A stretch of DNA of 64,000 bases from JBBTSQ01 sp039795895 (GCA_039795895.1 JBDKKW010000001.1:1-64000), one strand, 5' to 3'; shown: positions 8,382-17,566, counted from the first letter of the stretch. Numbers and translations are program-made. The notes: a model not told the origin generated them from the letters alone.

Positions 8382-8402
8382 ATTAACAATTGGAAATCGC
8401 CT

Positions 8403-8903
8403 ATGAAAAACGTTGAACACAAAAATGATGACGGCAAACGATATCTCAAGAAATATGAGATCGTTGAGACCGATGTCGAGCTTCCGATTCAGGGTCAAGT
8501 ACGTGATCCGGAAGACTTGTATAAATTCCTCAAAGATTTGGAAGACGAGGGTGTTTCCAAAGTCATTGCGATTTATCTCGACGACAAAAACCTGTTCCTA
8601 GGACATCAGGTCTTTCTTGGTTCCTCCCCCAAGAATTTCGACACCAAGATGCTCTGGCATTACTTTTCACTATTTCTCGCAACGAAGTTTATGGTGCTTG
8701 CAAACCACCCCGGGTCTATTGATCCGACTCCAGATGAGTCTGATCGCAAATTTATGCGAGCTCTGCAAGCAGACTCACAGATTTTGTCTTTCAAACCTTT
8801 CTTTGCGGACTTTATTATCGTTGCTCAACGGACGTATTTCAGTATGGCAACAAACGATGGAACAGCATGTCACTGCGGCCATCAGGAGTATATCCCCGAA
8901 TAA
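8403..8903 (+). CDS. RadC/JAB-like protein with a degenerate metal site
   Basis: The 166-residue protein follows the RadC (MPN/JAB) pattern: YLDDKNLFLGHQVFLG, then a helix, then NHPGSIDPTPDESD (residues 101-114) and FIIVAQRTYFS. RadC proteins normally carry HNHPSG-type metal ligands. Here the first His is replaced by Ala and SG is inverted to GS, so the zinc site is probably incomplete. RadC-like genes are frequent in mobile elements, where function remains unclear. It sits 21 nt after the Fic gene and 3 nt before the next gene. The C-terminal HCGH segment may contribute another metal ligand. Confidence 0.7.
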   Translation: MKNVEHKNDDGKRYLKKYEIVETDVELPIQGQVRDPEDLYKFLKDLEDEGVSKVIAIYLDDKNLFLGHQVFLGSSPKNFDTKMLWHYFSLFLATKFMVLANHPGSIDPTPDESDRKFMRALQADSQILSFKPFFADFIIVAQRTYFSMATNDGTACHCGHQEYIPE

Positions 8904-8906
8904 AAT

Positions 8907-9431
8907 ATGAACACTTTATTTTCAAATCCAATATTTATAGTGATCCTCGCGGCAATAGTGCTTTTAATGTTTGCCTTTTTATACTTACGCTCACGAAAGA
9001 GCGGTAGTCAGGCCACTGGCCATGACAAATTTGAAGAATTGTTTTTAAAGATCAGGGAGGAAATTAAATCTGCGGTGACTCCTAAGTTTATGAGTGTTTC
9101 GATCGAGGCGAACGAGATCACTGATCTTGCCGTTGAGATATGGCGCATCGAGCAACGCATCGCTAAGTCTGCATCGAGCTTGCCAGAGAACCAGCTCAAG
9201 GGTTTGGAAAATTCTATACAGAAAATGAGACGCTATCTTGAGAAGTACGATATTGAAATAATCGACTACAAAAATCATAAATATAACGATGGTCTCAATT
9301 TAGATATCTTGTCAGTGGAAAAAGACCCCTCCATTCCAGAGCCAATGGTAAAGGAGACAGTTGAGCCGACGATCATGCTCAAGGGTCAGGTCATCCGCAA
9401 GGCAAAGATAATTTTACTAAGCAACAATTAA
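8907..9431 (+). CDS. Membrane-anchored GrpE-like protein (174 aa)
   Basis: One N-terminal transmembrane helix (residues about 9-27) is followed by RSRK, so the rest should be cytoplasmic. The soluble part has a helical region and a C-terminal beta segment ending in TIMLKGQVIRKAKIILL. This resembles the end of GrpE (GY.L..RvlRpA.V.V), and the preceding YDIEIIDYKNHKY...DILSVE resembles the GrpE beta domain start. GrpE is the nucleotide-exchange factor of Hsp70; an Hsp70 gene follows 11 nt downstream. Seen: membrane helix and pattern. Inferred: exchange factor tethered to the membrane. A profile comparison is needed for certainty. Confidence 0.55.
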   Translation: MNTLFSNPIFIVILAAIVLLMFAFLYLRSRKSGSQATGHDKFEELFLKIREEIKSAVTPKFMSVSIEANEITDLAVEIWRIEQRIAKSASSLPENQLKGLENSIQKMRRYLEKYDIEIIDYKNHKYNDGLNLDILSVEKDPSIPEPMVKETVEPTIMLKGQVIRKAKIILLSNN

Positions 9432-9442
9432 TTTACTAATTT

Positions 9443-11956
9443 ATGGCTAACCAACAAAACATTCAAATAGGCATCGATCTTGGTACGACGAATTCGTCGG
9501 TGGCCATAAACAATAATGGCAACATTGAGATCGTAAAGAAGCCGGGAGGCGTGGAGTACACGCCGTCCATCTTTGGCTTCGACAAGGCCAAGAATAAAGT
9601 GGTTGGCCAGAAGGCTTACGAAAATTATTACAAAGACGCATCTGAGGATGAGGTCAAGAACTATAAGCCTGAAGTTAAAAGATTGATGGGTACTTCGGAA
9701 AAGTTCCATTTCGAGAGAGCAGATGTCGAAATGAACCCGGAGGAAATCTCAGCGGAAATTCTCAAAAGCTTGAAAGAGGATATCTTGAGAAAGTATCCGG
9801 ACTTCAGCACCGTAGCCGCCGTGATCACTGTTCCGGCCGCTTTCTCTGTATTGCAATCAGAAGCAACAAAACGAGCAGGAAATCTTGCCGGATTTAAGCA
9901 CGTAGTCTTGTTGCAGGAGCCTATAGCCGCGGCCATCGCTTACGGCTTCACAAACACCAAGAATGAAAACTGGCTTATCTACGATTTCGGCGGCGGCACA
10001 TTCGATGTTGCGTTGATCGCCTCAAAAGAGAGAGCCCTTTCGGTGCTTGGACACAATGGCGACAACTTCCTTGGTGGTAAAAACTTCGACTTGGAGATCG
10101 TCGACAAGGTGATACTGCCAAAGATAATGGAAAAGTTCTCCATTAAGAATTTCAACCGAAGCAATGAAAAATACAGGAGTGCGTTCTCTCAATTAAAATT
10201 CTTTGCAGAGACGGCCAAGATCGAGCTTTCTGAATACGATAAGACCTCAATCGTGGTGGAGAACGTCGGAAAGGATGACGATGACAAGGAGATTTTCGTC
10301 ACGATCAACTTCACGAGAAAAGAATTTGAAGCATTGATTAAACCGATGATTGATCGCACGATTGAACTCTCAAAGCAGACCTTGAAAGAGGCCGGCATCA
10401 AGAGTAGTTCGGTCGCAAAGGTTGTTTTGGTAGGTGGACCCACCCAGATCCCTTATATTCGTGAAAGGATTGAGAGCGATCTTAAAATAACGGCGGATGC
10501 GTCTGTTGATCCTCTTACCGTGGTTGCTAGAGGTGCTTGCGTATTCGGAATTGGCCAGAAGATTCCAAAGGAGCTGATGCAGGACGATGGTAAGAAACTC
10601 AAGGAAGGAACTCTCTCTATAAATCTGAACTACGAATCTCTTACCTCTGACACGGAGGAAACAGTCAGTGGCATTATTGACGATCTCAAAGACTCAGAGG
10701 AGGAATTTTATATACAAATCCAATCCGATAGCGGATTTTACAACGGGTCAAAGATCAAGCTGAAAGGTGGAAAATTCTTTGACACCGTTGCCGTCGAGCC
10801 GAATAAACAGAACGTCTATTGGCTCTACCTTTTCGATAAACAAGGCAACTCTGTTCCGATCGATCCGGACTCATTCGCCATCACTCATGGTCTATCGGTA
10901 TCCGGAGCACCTCTCCCTCACTCGGTCAGCATCATCGTAGCTCAAAAAGACTACACCAGAAATGTGGCCATGAATGTTTGCGAGAGAGTTTTTGACAAGG
11001 GGTCAATGCTTCCTATCAAGAAAGTTCTTACCGAATATAAAACATCAAGAAAGCTAAAACGTGGCGAGGAAAACGAGCTAGACATCATCGTTGTTGAGGG
11101 CGAATCCGATATGCCAGACCGCAACGGATTTTTGTGCAAGGTTGGTATCAATGGCAAAGACTTGCCGCACGATCTCCCAGAAGGCACTCCAGTGGAACTG
11201 ACGCTTGTGGTAAACGAATCACGAGAGGTCTTTATTACTGCCTATATTCCTCTGATCGACCTTACTGTTAATGCGCGATCCACTTCTCATGACGAGACTA
11301 TCGAACTGAAGAATATCGAGGAAGATTTGGAGACTCAAAAAGAACGAGCGAAAGTCGCTTCAGAAAACATGTCGCCTGAAGAAAGAAAGGCATTGGATAC
11401 TGATATTTCATCTGCACAAACAAGTGTCAGAAATGCTTCAGCGGACGAGGATGAAAAAATGAAGGCGAGCAAGCAAATCAAAGACCTTAAAATCGCGCTG
11501 GATAAGATTGAAAAGGAAAAAGAGATGCCACAGCTCGTCAAAGAATTCAAGGACGGCATTCAAGATACTCAGTCGATCATCAACGACTATGCAGACGAAA
11601 AAGACAAGGCCATGAACAACGACCAGCTAAGCAAGCTCAAAGCCGAGGGAGAGAAAGCGATCGCGGACAGCGACAAGTCTCTCTTGATTCGGATCAATGA
11701 ACAAATAAAAGAGCTTAGCTCAAAAGCTGTATATTCCAATCCGGCTACGTGGGTGCATCAGTTCAATAAGCTGATCGCCGGCAACCCCACTTTTATTAAT
11801 GAGAAGGAAGCAAAGTATTACATCGAGAAAGGCAAAAGAGCGATCCAGCTCGGCGATAGCGATGAAATAAAACGTTGCGTCCATAATTTATTGCTCTTGC
11901 TCCCGTCGGACGTGCAAGAAACAATAAAAGATAACCTTTCGGGAATAACCCGCTAA
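9443..11956 (+). CDS. Large Hsp70-family chaperone (837 aa)
   Basis: The nucleotide-binding domain is complete: GIDLGTTNSS (residues 9-18, phosphate 1), WLIYDFGGGTFDVAL (phosphate 2) and VVLVGGPTQIPYIRERI (adenosine motif). The rest differs from DnaK. A beta-rich region from about residue 390 is followed by a second beta region and a long charged helical C-terminus, giving 837 residues against about 640 for DnaK. The conserved DLLLLDVTPLSLG linker/substrate segment of DnaK is not visible, so substrate handling is probably different. It is encoded between a GrpE-like and a J-like protein on the phage-like element, suggesting a dedicated chaperone machine separate from the host DnaK. Confidence 0.92.
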   Translation: MANQQNIQIGIDLGTTNSSVAINNNGNIEIVKKPGGVEYTPSIFGFDKAKNKVVGQKAYENYYKDASEDEVKNYKPEVKRLMGTSEKFHFERADVEMNPEEISAEILKSLKEDILRKYPDFSTVAAVITVPAAFSVLQSEATKRAGNLAGFKHVVLLQEPIAAAIAYGFTNTKNENWLIYDFGGGTFDVALIASKERALSVLGHNGDNFLGGKNFDLEIVDKVILPKIMEKFSIKNFNRSNEKYRSAFSQLKFFAETAKIELSEYDKTSIVVENVGKDDDDKEIFVTINFTRKEFEALIKPMIDRTIELSKQTLKEAGIKSSSVAKVVLVGGPTQIPYIRERIESDLKITADASVDPLTVVARGACVFGIGQKIPKELMQDDGKKLKEGTLSINLNYESLTSDTEETVSGIIDDLKDSEEEFYIQIQSDSGFYNGSKIKLKGGKFFDTVAVEPNKQNVYWLYLFDKQGNSVPIDPDSFAITHGLSVSGAPLPHSVSIIVAQKDYTRNVAMNVCERVFDKGSMLPIKKVLTEYKTSRKLKRGEENELDIIVVEGESDMPDRNGFLCKVGINGKDLPHDLPEGTPVELTLVVNESREVFITAYIPLIDLTVNARSTSHDETIELKNIEEDLETQKERAKVASENMSPEERKALDTDISSAQTSVRNASADEDEKMKASKQIKDLKIALDKIEKEKEMPQLVKEFKDGIQDTQSIINDYADEKDKAMNNDQLSKLKAEGEKAIADSDKSLLIRINEQIKELSSKAVYSNPATWVHQFNKLIAGNPTFINEKEAKYYIEKGKRAIQLGDSDEIKRCVHNLLLLLPSDVQETIKDNLSGITR

Positions 11957-11961
11957 AATAT

Positions 11962-13608
11962 ATGTCACAAACGCTCAAAAACAACGCATATCACATCCTC
12001 GGCCTGGATACTTCCGCCAGCGAGAAAGATGTACTTAAACGCTCAAAGGAAATCATCAACCGCCTCAAGGCAGACGATGCCCCTACTTACGATCTGGATA
12101 TCGGATTATTCAAAGACTTCCGAACAGAAGACGCGGTGAAAGACGCGCTACAGCAACTCCAAGCTCCTAAGAAACGCATCAAGGATTACTTTTTCTGGTT
12201 TCAAATATCGGACAGCATCGACGAGCAGGTACTCGGTCTCTTTAAGCTTAAGGATTACTTGAACGCAATCCGGACTTGGGAAAATGCTTCTGAGGGTCAG
12301 AGTACGAAGGCTTTCTTTTATAAAAAGAATCTCGCCATTTTGTATTGTCTCGTGCTCTCTGCCGAGGACAACAAAGAATATCTACGAAGCTCACTCGTCG
12401 CTTGGAAAGAGCTTGTTGATTCAGATAAGTTTTGGGCTTCTTTCTCAAAGGTTTATAAGCTCCATGACGAGCAGACCGCCAGCGAAGATATCATCGAGGA
12501 CTTCAAAACTCACGTGGTGGGATATCTATCTGACATATATACAGAACTGCACCACATCCATAAAAACAGCGACTATATCAACGAATTCCAGCAGGTCTTT
12601 TCGGTAAAGGGAGAGAAGATCGAGAAGAGCGTTTTGGGACCGGCTTATCATACGATCAACAAGGCAGTAGAGAGTCTTGAAAAAATGGAAGTGAGCAAGG
12701 ACGGCAAATTCGACAAGGAAGAATCGGAAACCATCAAACAGCTCGTGGCTTCAGTCTCGCAGGAACTCAATAAACTGATTGACCTCGGACTCTACGAGGA
12801 CAGCCAGACCAAGATCATGCGCGATAGAGCGGCCAATGCGTTGCGATCCATTGTGCTGGACTTACACAACAACTTGAGCGAACTCGATAAGTCTCAGGGG
12901 CTTTTGGAAGTGGCGATCAAACTTGCCGGCACTGAGAGTCTAAAGAATAAACTTGAAGGCGAACTCCAGCAGATCCACAAAAATATCAAAGACGACGCCG
13001 AGAACTCTCTCGCCATAGAGATTGCCGGAACATTCCGAAGCGCAAACATTGTTTATAAAAACAATTTTGTGGAATACAACGGTAAAAGAATTTTCTACAA
13101 AGACGCTACCAGTATCACCTATAACTCGACCGCCACTCAAACAAGAATTTACGGCATACCGGCCGGAACATCTTATGTGTACAGATTGTCCATTAACTCC
13201 GATAAAGAAAATATCTCGCTTTCTCTGTCCGCAAGCAGGGACGAAAGCAAGGCAAAGGAGAACTGGGTCAAGCTCGTTGGACTTACGTCTAACATGATCG
13301 AGCCGCTTATCGTGAAGAAAATTGTCGACCAGATTTTCAAGCACGGACAGACCGTAAAATTTGGCGAGGTTGAGTTCTCAAAAGAGGGCTACTCTAAGAC
13401 AAAGTTTAAGCTGTTCGGCAAAAACGAAAAATTGATGGTTTCTTGGAATGACACGATATACATCCCTAAATTCCATCAGGGTTCAGTGATCCTTTGGAAA
13501 GACAAGGACGGAAAAAGCGAGCAGTTTGCTTCGGTCTCGATGACAGTACCGAATGCGGTCGTTTTAGCAGAGCTGGTGCAGGCTTGTTACGATAATCGTG
13601 AAAAATAA
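11962..13608 (+). CDS. J-like co-chaperone without HPD motif (548 aa)
   Basis: The N-terminus (NAYHILGLDTSASEKDVLKRSKEI) matches helices I-II of a J domain. Where HPD is expected the sequence reads LKADDAP, so canonical stimulation of Hsp70 ATPase is doubtful. A long helical middle part resembles tetratricopeptide-like packing (AIRTWENAS, LVAWKELVD). The C-terminal 190 residues form a beta-rich unit (YNGKRIFYKDATSI...RIYGIPAGTSYVYRL) of PH-like appearance. It starts 5 nt after the Hsp70 stop, so the two are almost certainly co-expressed and probably partners. The missing HPD is the main oddity. Confidence 0.65.
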   Translation: MSQTLKNNAYHILGLDTSASEKDVLKRSKEIINRLKADDAPTYDLDIGLFKDFRTEDAVKDALQQLQAPKKRIKDYFFWFQISDSIDEQVLGLFKLKDYLNAIRTWENASEGQSTKAFFYKKNLAILYCLVLSAEDNKEYLRSSLVAWKELVDSDKFWASFSKVYKLHDEQTASEDIIEDFKTHVVGYLSDIYTELHHIHKNSDYINEFQQVFSVKGEKIEKSVLGPAYHTINKAVESLEKMEVSKDGKFDKEESETIKQLVASVSQELNKLIDLGLYEDSQTKIMRDRAANALRSIVLDLHNNLSELDKSQGLLEVAIKLAGTESLKNKLEGELQQIHKNIKDDAENSLAIEIAGTFRSANIVYKNNFVEYNGKRIFYKDATSITYNSTATQTRIYGIPAGTSYVYRLSINSDKENISLSLSASRDESKAKENWVKLVGLTSNMIEPLIVKKIVDQIFKHGQTVKFGEVEFSKEGYSKTKFKLFGKNEKLMVSWNDTIYIPKFHQGSVILWKDKDGKSEQFASVSMTVPNAVVLAELVQACYDNREK

Positions 13609-13611
13609 TTT

Positions 13612-14247
13612 ATGAAAGAATCAAAAGACCATCTTGATATTGACCTCGAGTTCCTTGATAAAAAGGAGCCGCTTCGAGTCGCGCCCAAGAAGCCCGAGCC
13701 GCCGAAAGCCAACGAACCGAATTGGCGATTTTACGATTCTAAAAATGCCAACTCCGGCAAGTCGTACAGTGGTGGTAAAAAATACAACTGGAAAAACATT
13801 TTGATTATTGGTGGCGTCGTTCTTTTCTTTGGATGGGCAATATTTTCCGACAGCGGAAGCTCTACTTCGACCTCAACATCTGCGCCTACTGGTAATAACA
13901 TGCTCAGTGAGGGCGGTCAGACTTTCAGCTGTTCCGATTCCAATTACGACCGAGCTGTTCAGCTTAGACCAAGTTCAGCTACGGGTGCTCAATTGGCCAG
14001 TGAGAGCGATTCATTAGACGCTCGGATCAGTGCAAGCAAAGCTGATAAAGCCGAGATCGATGCTATGTACGTCGATGAAAACGATCAGGATGCCGTCGAC
14101 AGCTACAACGAGAGGGTCGATAGCTATAACTCCGAACGCGCGGCACTCATCAAAGAGTCAAACGATTGGGATGCAAGGCACACGGCATTTGATGCTCAAA
14201 TCGATACGTACAACAATTTCCTAGATGCTAACTGCTCTCCGCAGTAA
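13612..14247 (+). CDS. Single-pass membrane protein with LDIDL tag, paralogue 1 (211 aa)
   Basis: The N-terminal tail contains HLDIDLEFLDKKE, followed by a Pro/Lys-rich linker and one transmembrane helix after YNWKNILIIGG (about residues 63-80). The outside part is Ser/Thr-rich and then a Glu/Asp-rich coiled-coil-like segment with two Cys. The tail and membrane segment are nearly the same as in the next gene, so the two are paralogues with different outer domains. The cytoplasmic tag is a plausible docking site for the Hsp70 or AAA+ partner encoded alongside. No known family recognised. Confidence 0.7.
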   Translation: MKESKDHLDIDLEFLDKKEPLRVAPKKPEPPKANEPNWRFYDSKNANSGKSYSGGKKYNWKNILIIGGVVLFFGWAIFSDSGSSTSTSTSAPTGNNMLSEGGQTFSCSDSNYDRAVQLRPSSATGAQLASESDSLDARISASKADKAEIDAMYVDENDQDAVDSYNERVDSYNSERAALIKESNDWDARHTAFDAQIDTYNNFLDANCSPQ

Positions 14248-14251
14248 TTTT

Positions 14252-15277
14252 ATGAAACACGATAAAGAACATTTAGATATTGATCTGGACTTCCTCGACA
14301 AGAAGGATGGAAAAGATGCGCCTAAAGCCAAGCCGAAGCCGGCCGAGCATAGTACCGCTTCAAGTGACGAAAAGACTCCACCCCCACCCACTTCAGATGT
14401 CGAGACCGTATCCAGTGAATATAAATACAACTGGAGAAATATTTTAATTGTCGGAGGCATTATTCTCTTTTTCGGCTGGGCAATCTTTTCCGGAAGTAGT
14501 TCGGATACAAGCACGAGCTCGACATATACGCCTCCAGTGGTCAGCACCAGCAACACGGTAGTACCTCCTATCACGACTACTCCTACTGTTAAGGCGGACG
14601 CAGATGTCCCTGTAGTTCCAAAAGCAAAGACGGACAGTCAAATTTGTAAGGCCGATTACGGTTCGCATAGCTATGCAACGGGAGAAAAGAATTCGACCGG
14701 TGGACCCGCATGTGATTGTCAGACTGGCTACGTATGGAACGACGGTCAGACAGCTTGCGTCGTTGCACCACCAGCTCCAAAAACCGGCTATGAAATTTGT
14801 CAGGATCGGAATGGCGTGAACGCAACCTACGACAGCGCAAGTAATTCTTGCGGCTGTGTGAGTGGATATTCTTTGAGTGCCACCACTAATCAGTGTGTCG
14901 ACGTTTTAACAGCACGTGATGACAGCTGTGCCGCAAGCTACCCTGGGACGAGCTTCTTGAAATACGATACGACTAGCAATAAAAACATCTGTGAATGCAA
15001 AGCCGGATATAACTGGAACAACGACCGAACCGCTTGCTACACCACAGCGTCATTCAATCAGTCATGCGTTAGTACGTTTGGTACAGGCGCGTACTCAACC
15101 ACTGAAAATGGAAAGAGGGTCTGCGACTGCGGTTATGGGTATAGCTTCAACGCTCAAAGAAATATGTGCGTGACCACGGCATCAATAAACGCCATGTGCG
15201 AGAGAGATGTCGGAAGGAATAGTAAGTACGATGGCACGGTAACGGACGGGAAATATAATTGCACTGAACCTTATTAA
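14252..15277 (+). CDS. Single-pass membrane protein with four Cys-rich outer repeats, paralogue 2 (341 aa)
   Basis: The start is ATG 14252, which aligns the tail EHLDIDLDFLDKKD with the preceding paralogue; an upstream in-frame start would overlap that gene. After the YNWRNILIVGG membrane helix comes a Thr/Pro-rich stalk. Four repeats of about 40-50 residues follow, each with four Cys in the order C...C-x-C-x-x-GY...C (for example ACDCQTGYVWN, ICECKAGYNWN, VCDCGYGYSFN), then a partial fifth with two Cys. This resembles EGF-like disulfide repeats and implies exposure outside the membrane. Adhesion or receptor functions are possible. The repeats diverge enough to be an old duplication. Confidence 0.75.
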   Translation: MKHDKEHLDIDLDFLDKKDGKDAPKAKPKPAEHSTASSDEKTPPPPTSDVETVSSEYKYNWRNILIVGGIILFFGWAIFSGSSSDTSTSSTYTPPVVSTSNTVVPPITTTPTVKADADVPVVPKAKTDSQICKADYGSHSYATGEKNSTGGPACDCQTGYVWNDGQTACVVAPPAPKTGYEICQDRNGVNATYDSASNSCGCVSGYSLSATTNQCVDVLTARDDSCAASYPGTSFLKYDTTSNKNICECKAGYNWNNDRTACYTTASFNQSCVSTFGTGAYSTTENGKRVCDCGYGYSFNAQRNMCVTTASINAMCERDVGRNSKYDGTVTDGKYNCTEPY

Positions 15278-15284
15278 AAAATAT

Positions 15285-16364
15285 ATGACAACACCAACTA
15301 AACCAATTCTACATAATGGCTTCAAAGTAAGAGATGATCTTACTGTCAAAGGCCGTATTGAGCGTATATTTTTCACAGAGGTTTATGAGCTTTCCGATGG
15401 GAAGTTTCTCTATCTCTTTACCAATATGCGACCAGAGGAGATCATCGATCGAGGCAAAAAGTACGACGTTGTAACAATCGATCATGAGGGTAAAAAGTAC
15501 CTTGGAGTGATCAATAATTTCCACTCTCACGAGAAAATAACGGATATCATCGACAATCTGACCACGCTACGTGGCTTTGACTGCGTCGCCGGCATGCAGG
15601 GTCTAAAAGACCTATTGATTAGCGATGTCATAGAGCCGTTAAAAAATCCGGAGAAGTTTCTCAAATTCAAGCTTTCTATTCCAAACGGCATATTGCTTTA
15701 CGGGCCTCCTGGGTGCGGAAAGACTTTCATTGTGAAAAAATTGGCTGAAGAATTGAACTACAATTTCTTTGAGCTTAGTCCATCCTCTGTGGCCACCCCT
15801 TGGGTTCACGGCGCGGTGGGAAATATTGCAAAGGTATTCGAGATGGCAAAAATGCAAGCTCCGGCTATCATTTTTATCGACGAGATCGAGGGTCTTATAC
15901 CAAAACGAGAAGAGCTGACTTCCTCTGCCGATATTAAAAAAGAAGAGATCAACGAATTCTTGCTTCAGCTCAACAACGCCGGCGCAAACAAGATTCTAGT
16001 CGTCGGAGCAACAAACAGGCCTCACATGATCGATACTGCAATCATGCGATCCGGTCGAATGGATAAGCGAATCTTTGTCGGACCTCCAGACTTTGAAGCA
16101 AGAAAGGATATGTTTAGGATTTTCCTCTCCGGACGTCCTTACGATAAAGATATTAATTTTGACGAGCTGGCGACAAAGACCGAGTTCTATGTCGGGTCGG
16201 ACATAGAGCTTATTGTCACACAGGCCGCTCGTCTGGCCGTTGCAAAGGACAAGAGCTTTATCGATGAAGGAATGCTCCTTGAGTCTACGGCTAAATTCCA
16301 GCCGTCGATCAACAAGGAGGAGATCGCTTACTACGACAAATTCACAAGTCTGGAGCGATCGTAA
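15285..16364 (+). CDS. AAA+ ATPase, Cdc48/FtsH/proteasomal-ATPase type (359 aa)
   Basis: The N-terminal 110 residues are beta-rich (FKVRDDLTVKGRIERIFFTE) and may be an OB-like or adaptor domain. A single classical AAA module follows: Walker A GPPGCGKT (about residues 140-147), Walker B IIFIDEIE (about 195-202), sensor GATNRP and the second region of homology with MRSGRMDKR arginine fingers. No protease domain or membrane helix is present. It starts 7 nt after the Cys-rich membrane protein. Such ATPases remodel or extract proteins; in this operon it could act on the tagged membrane proteins or on Hsp70 clients. That link is inference. Confidence 0.9.
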   Translation: MTTPTKPILHNGFKVRDDLTVKGRIERIFFTEVYELSDGKFLYLFTNMRPEEIIDRGKKYDVVTIDHEGKKYLGVINNFHSHEKITDIIDNLTTLRGFDCVAGMQGLKDLLISDVIEPLKNPEKFLKFKLSIPNGILLYGPPGCGKTFIVKKLAEELNYNFFELSPSSVATPWVHGAVGNIAKVFEMAKMQAPAIIFIDEIEGLIPKREELTSSADIKKEEINEFLLQLNNAGANKILVVGATNRPHMIDTAIMRSGRMDKRIFVGPPDFEARKDMFRIFLSGRPYDKDINFDELATKTEFYVGSDIELIVTQAARLAVAKDKSFIDEGMLLESTAKFQPSINKEEIAYYDKFTSLERS

Positions 16365-16385
16365 TTAATAACTAATCACAAAAGT

Positions 16386-16793
16386 ATGAGCGTATTTTCA
16401 TGGAAAATTAGCGAGGAGGAAATGAAGACTCAGGTCGAGCATTACAACAGCCTTAAAATCACGGAGTCTTATCGAGGAATTTCAGCGTTGCTTATTCTCG
16501 GTTCGATGGTGCTGACAGTTATTTTGGCAAAGTTTAATCTGGTCGATTACGATGCGGTGTACGGTTCAATTATCTACCTGCCGATCGCTTTCTTTATCTG
16601 GAAAGGTCACCGATGGGCAATGATTGCAATGATGATCTTGTGGACTCTTGAGAAGGGATACCAGCTCTATGCATCCGGTGGGACTAGTCCAATCATCCCA
16701 ATAATTTGGTGGGCTATTTTCATGGGCTATTTTGTCAATGCATTCAAGATTGAGCTTGCTCGAAAGAAGCTTGCAACGGTAAGCGAAAAATAA
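16386..16793 (+). CDS. Small multi-pass membrane protein (135 aa)
   Basis: Three to four hydrophobic helices follow a short soluble N-terminus rich in Glu/Lys. The first is GISALLILGSMVLTVILAK; a later Trp-rich one reads IIWWAIFMGYFVNAF. It ends with a basic tail. It overlaps nothing and lies 3 nt before the next membrane gene, so the two probably form a pair. I do not recognise the family. Confidence 0.7.
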   Translation: MSVFSWKISEEEMKTQVEHYNSLKITESYRGISALLILGSMVLTVILAKFNLVDYDAVYGSIIYLPIAFFIWKGHRWAMIAMMILWTLEKGYQLYASGGTSPIIPIIWWAIFMGYFVNAFKIELARKKLATVSEK

Positions 16794-16796
16794 TTT

Positions 16797-17111
16797 ATGA
16801 TCACACACGAACAAGCAAATTATAGAATTCTTTTTTCAAAGATCGCGGCAATCGCTTTACTGATCGCGGTTGTCCCTATTTGGCCGTACTTCTTTTACCA
16901 ATTTCTCAAACTCGCAGTGTTCGGTGCGGCCGCATTCTCGGTATATCTCTACCACAAAGAAAAGAACACTAAATGGATGATGACGATGATAGTAATTGCC
17001 ATTATTTTTAATCCGATTAATGCTCTTTATTTTGGTCACTTCCTTTGGTCTGTCGTTGATCTCGTTGTTGCATTTTTGTTCTATAAGTCTCCAAAGCATC
17101 ACAGTGCTTAA
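16797..17111 (+). CDS. Small multi-pass membrane protein, DUF6804-like (104 aa)
   Basis: Three hydrophobic helices are visible (IAAIALLIAVVPIWPYFFYQF, a short Ala-rich one and VVDLVVAFLFY). The pattern WPYFFYQ followed by LYHKEKNTKW and FNPINALYFG resembles small bacterial membrane proteins grouped as DUF6804; I hold that assignment loosely. It is translated directly after the 135-residue membrane protein. Confidence 0.65.
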   Translation: MITHEQANYRILFSKIAAIALLIAVVPIWPYFFYQFLKLAVFGAAAFSVYLYHKEKNTKWMMTMIVIAIIFNPINALYFGHFLWSVVDLVVAFLFYKSPKHHSA

Positions 17112-17119
17112 TTACTCCC

Positions 17120-17545
17120 ATGAAATTCGGCATACGAACACCCTCACTAACCAAACGAATCGCCGCACGCACTTCATGGAAGAGAGTCGTTCGTCACAAC
17201 ATGGGCTTCAAAGCTCCTCGAGGCTTTGGGTGGTTCACTAATCCAAAGCGCGCGGCTTACAACAGGGTCTACAATCGCACAACAGTTAAAGCAGACGGCC
17301 TCATCGTGTTGGCCGTCGTTCTTGTTTTTACTCTCCTCGGAGCGATGGTCAAAGGCATAATCGGTCTTTTTGTCACTCGGACTTCAAGCGGTAGCACTCC
17401 TGCTATTGCCGGCGAAGCCTCCACGCTATGCCCTCAATGCAGTTCAGCGATGATCCTAAGGAATGGAAAGAGAGGACAGTTCTACGGCTGTTCACGCTTC
17501 CCGCGATGCCGAGGGACGAGAGAATATTTACAAATTGCATCATAA
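17120..17545 (+). CDS. Membrane protein with topoisomerase-type zinc finger (141 aa)
   Basis: A strongly basic N-terminus (RIAARTSWKRVVRHNMGF) precedes one transmembrane helix (GLIVLAVVLVFTLLG, about residues 60-75). A C-terminal four-cysteine finger, CPQC-x16-C-x5-C (CPQCSSAMILRNGKRG...YGCSRFPRCRG), is the type found at the end of topoisomerase IA and in some nucleases, where it binds single-stranded DNA. Its combination with a membrane anchor on a mobile element suggests nucleic-acid contact at the membrane, but no catalytic domain is present. Confidence 0.75.
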   Translation: MKFGIRTPSLTKRIAARTSWKRVVRHNMGFKAPRGFGWFTNPKRAAYNRVYNRTTVKADGLIVLAVVLVFTLLGAMVKGIIGLFVTRTSSGSTPAIAGEASTLCPQCSSAMILRNGKRGQFYGCSRFPRCRGTREYLQIAS

Positions 17546-17566
17546 AAACATGAACCCAGAAAGACT

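Noticed and set aside
9443..11956. Host DnaK
   Set aside because: The nucleotide-binding domain fits, but length, missing substrate-domain signature and phage-element context indicate a specialised Hsp70 rather than the housekeeping DnaK.
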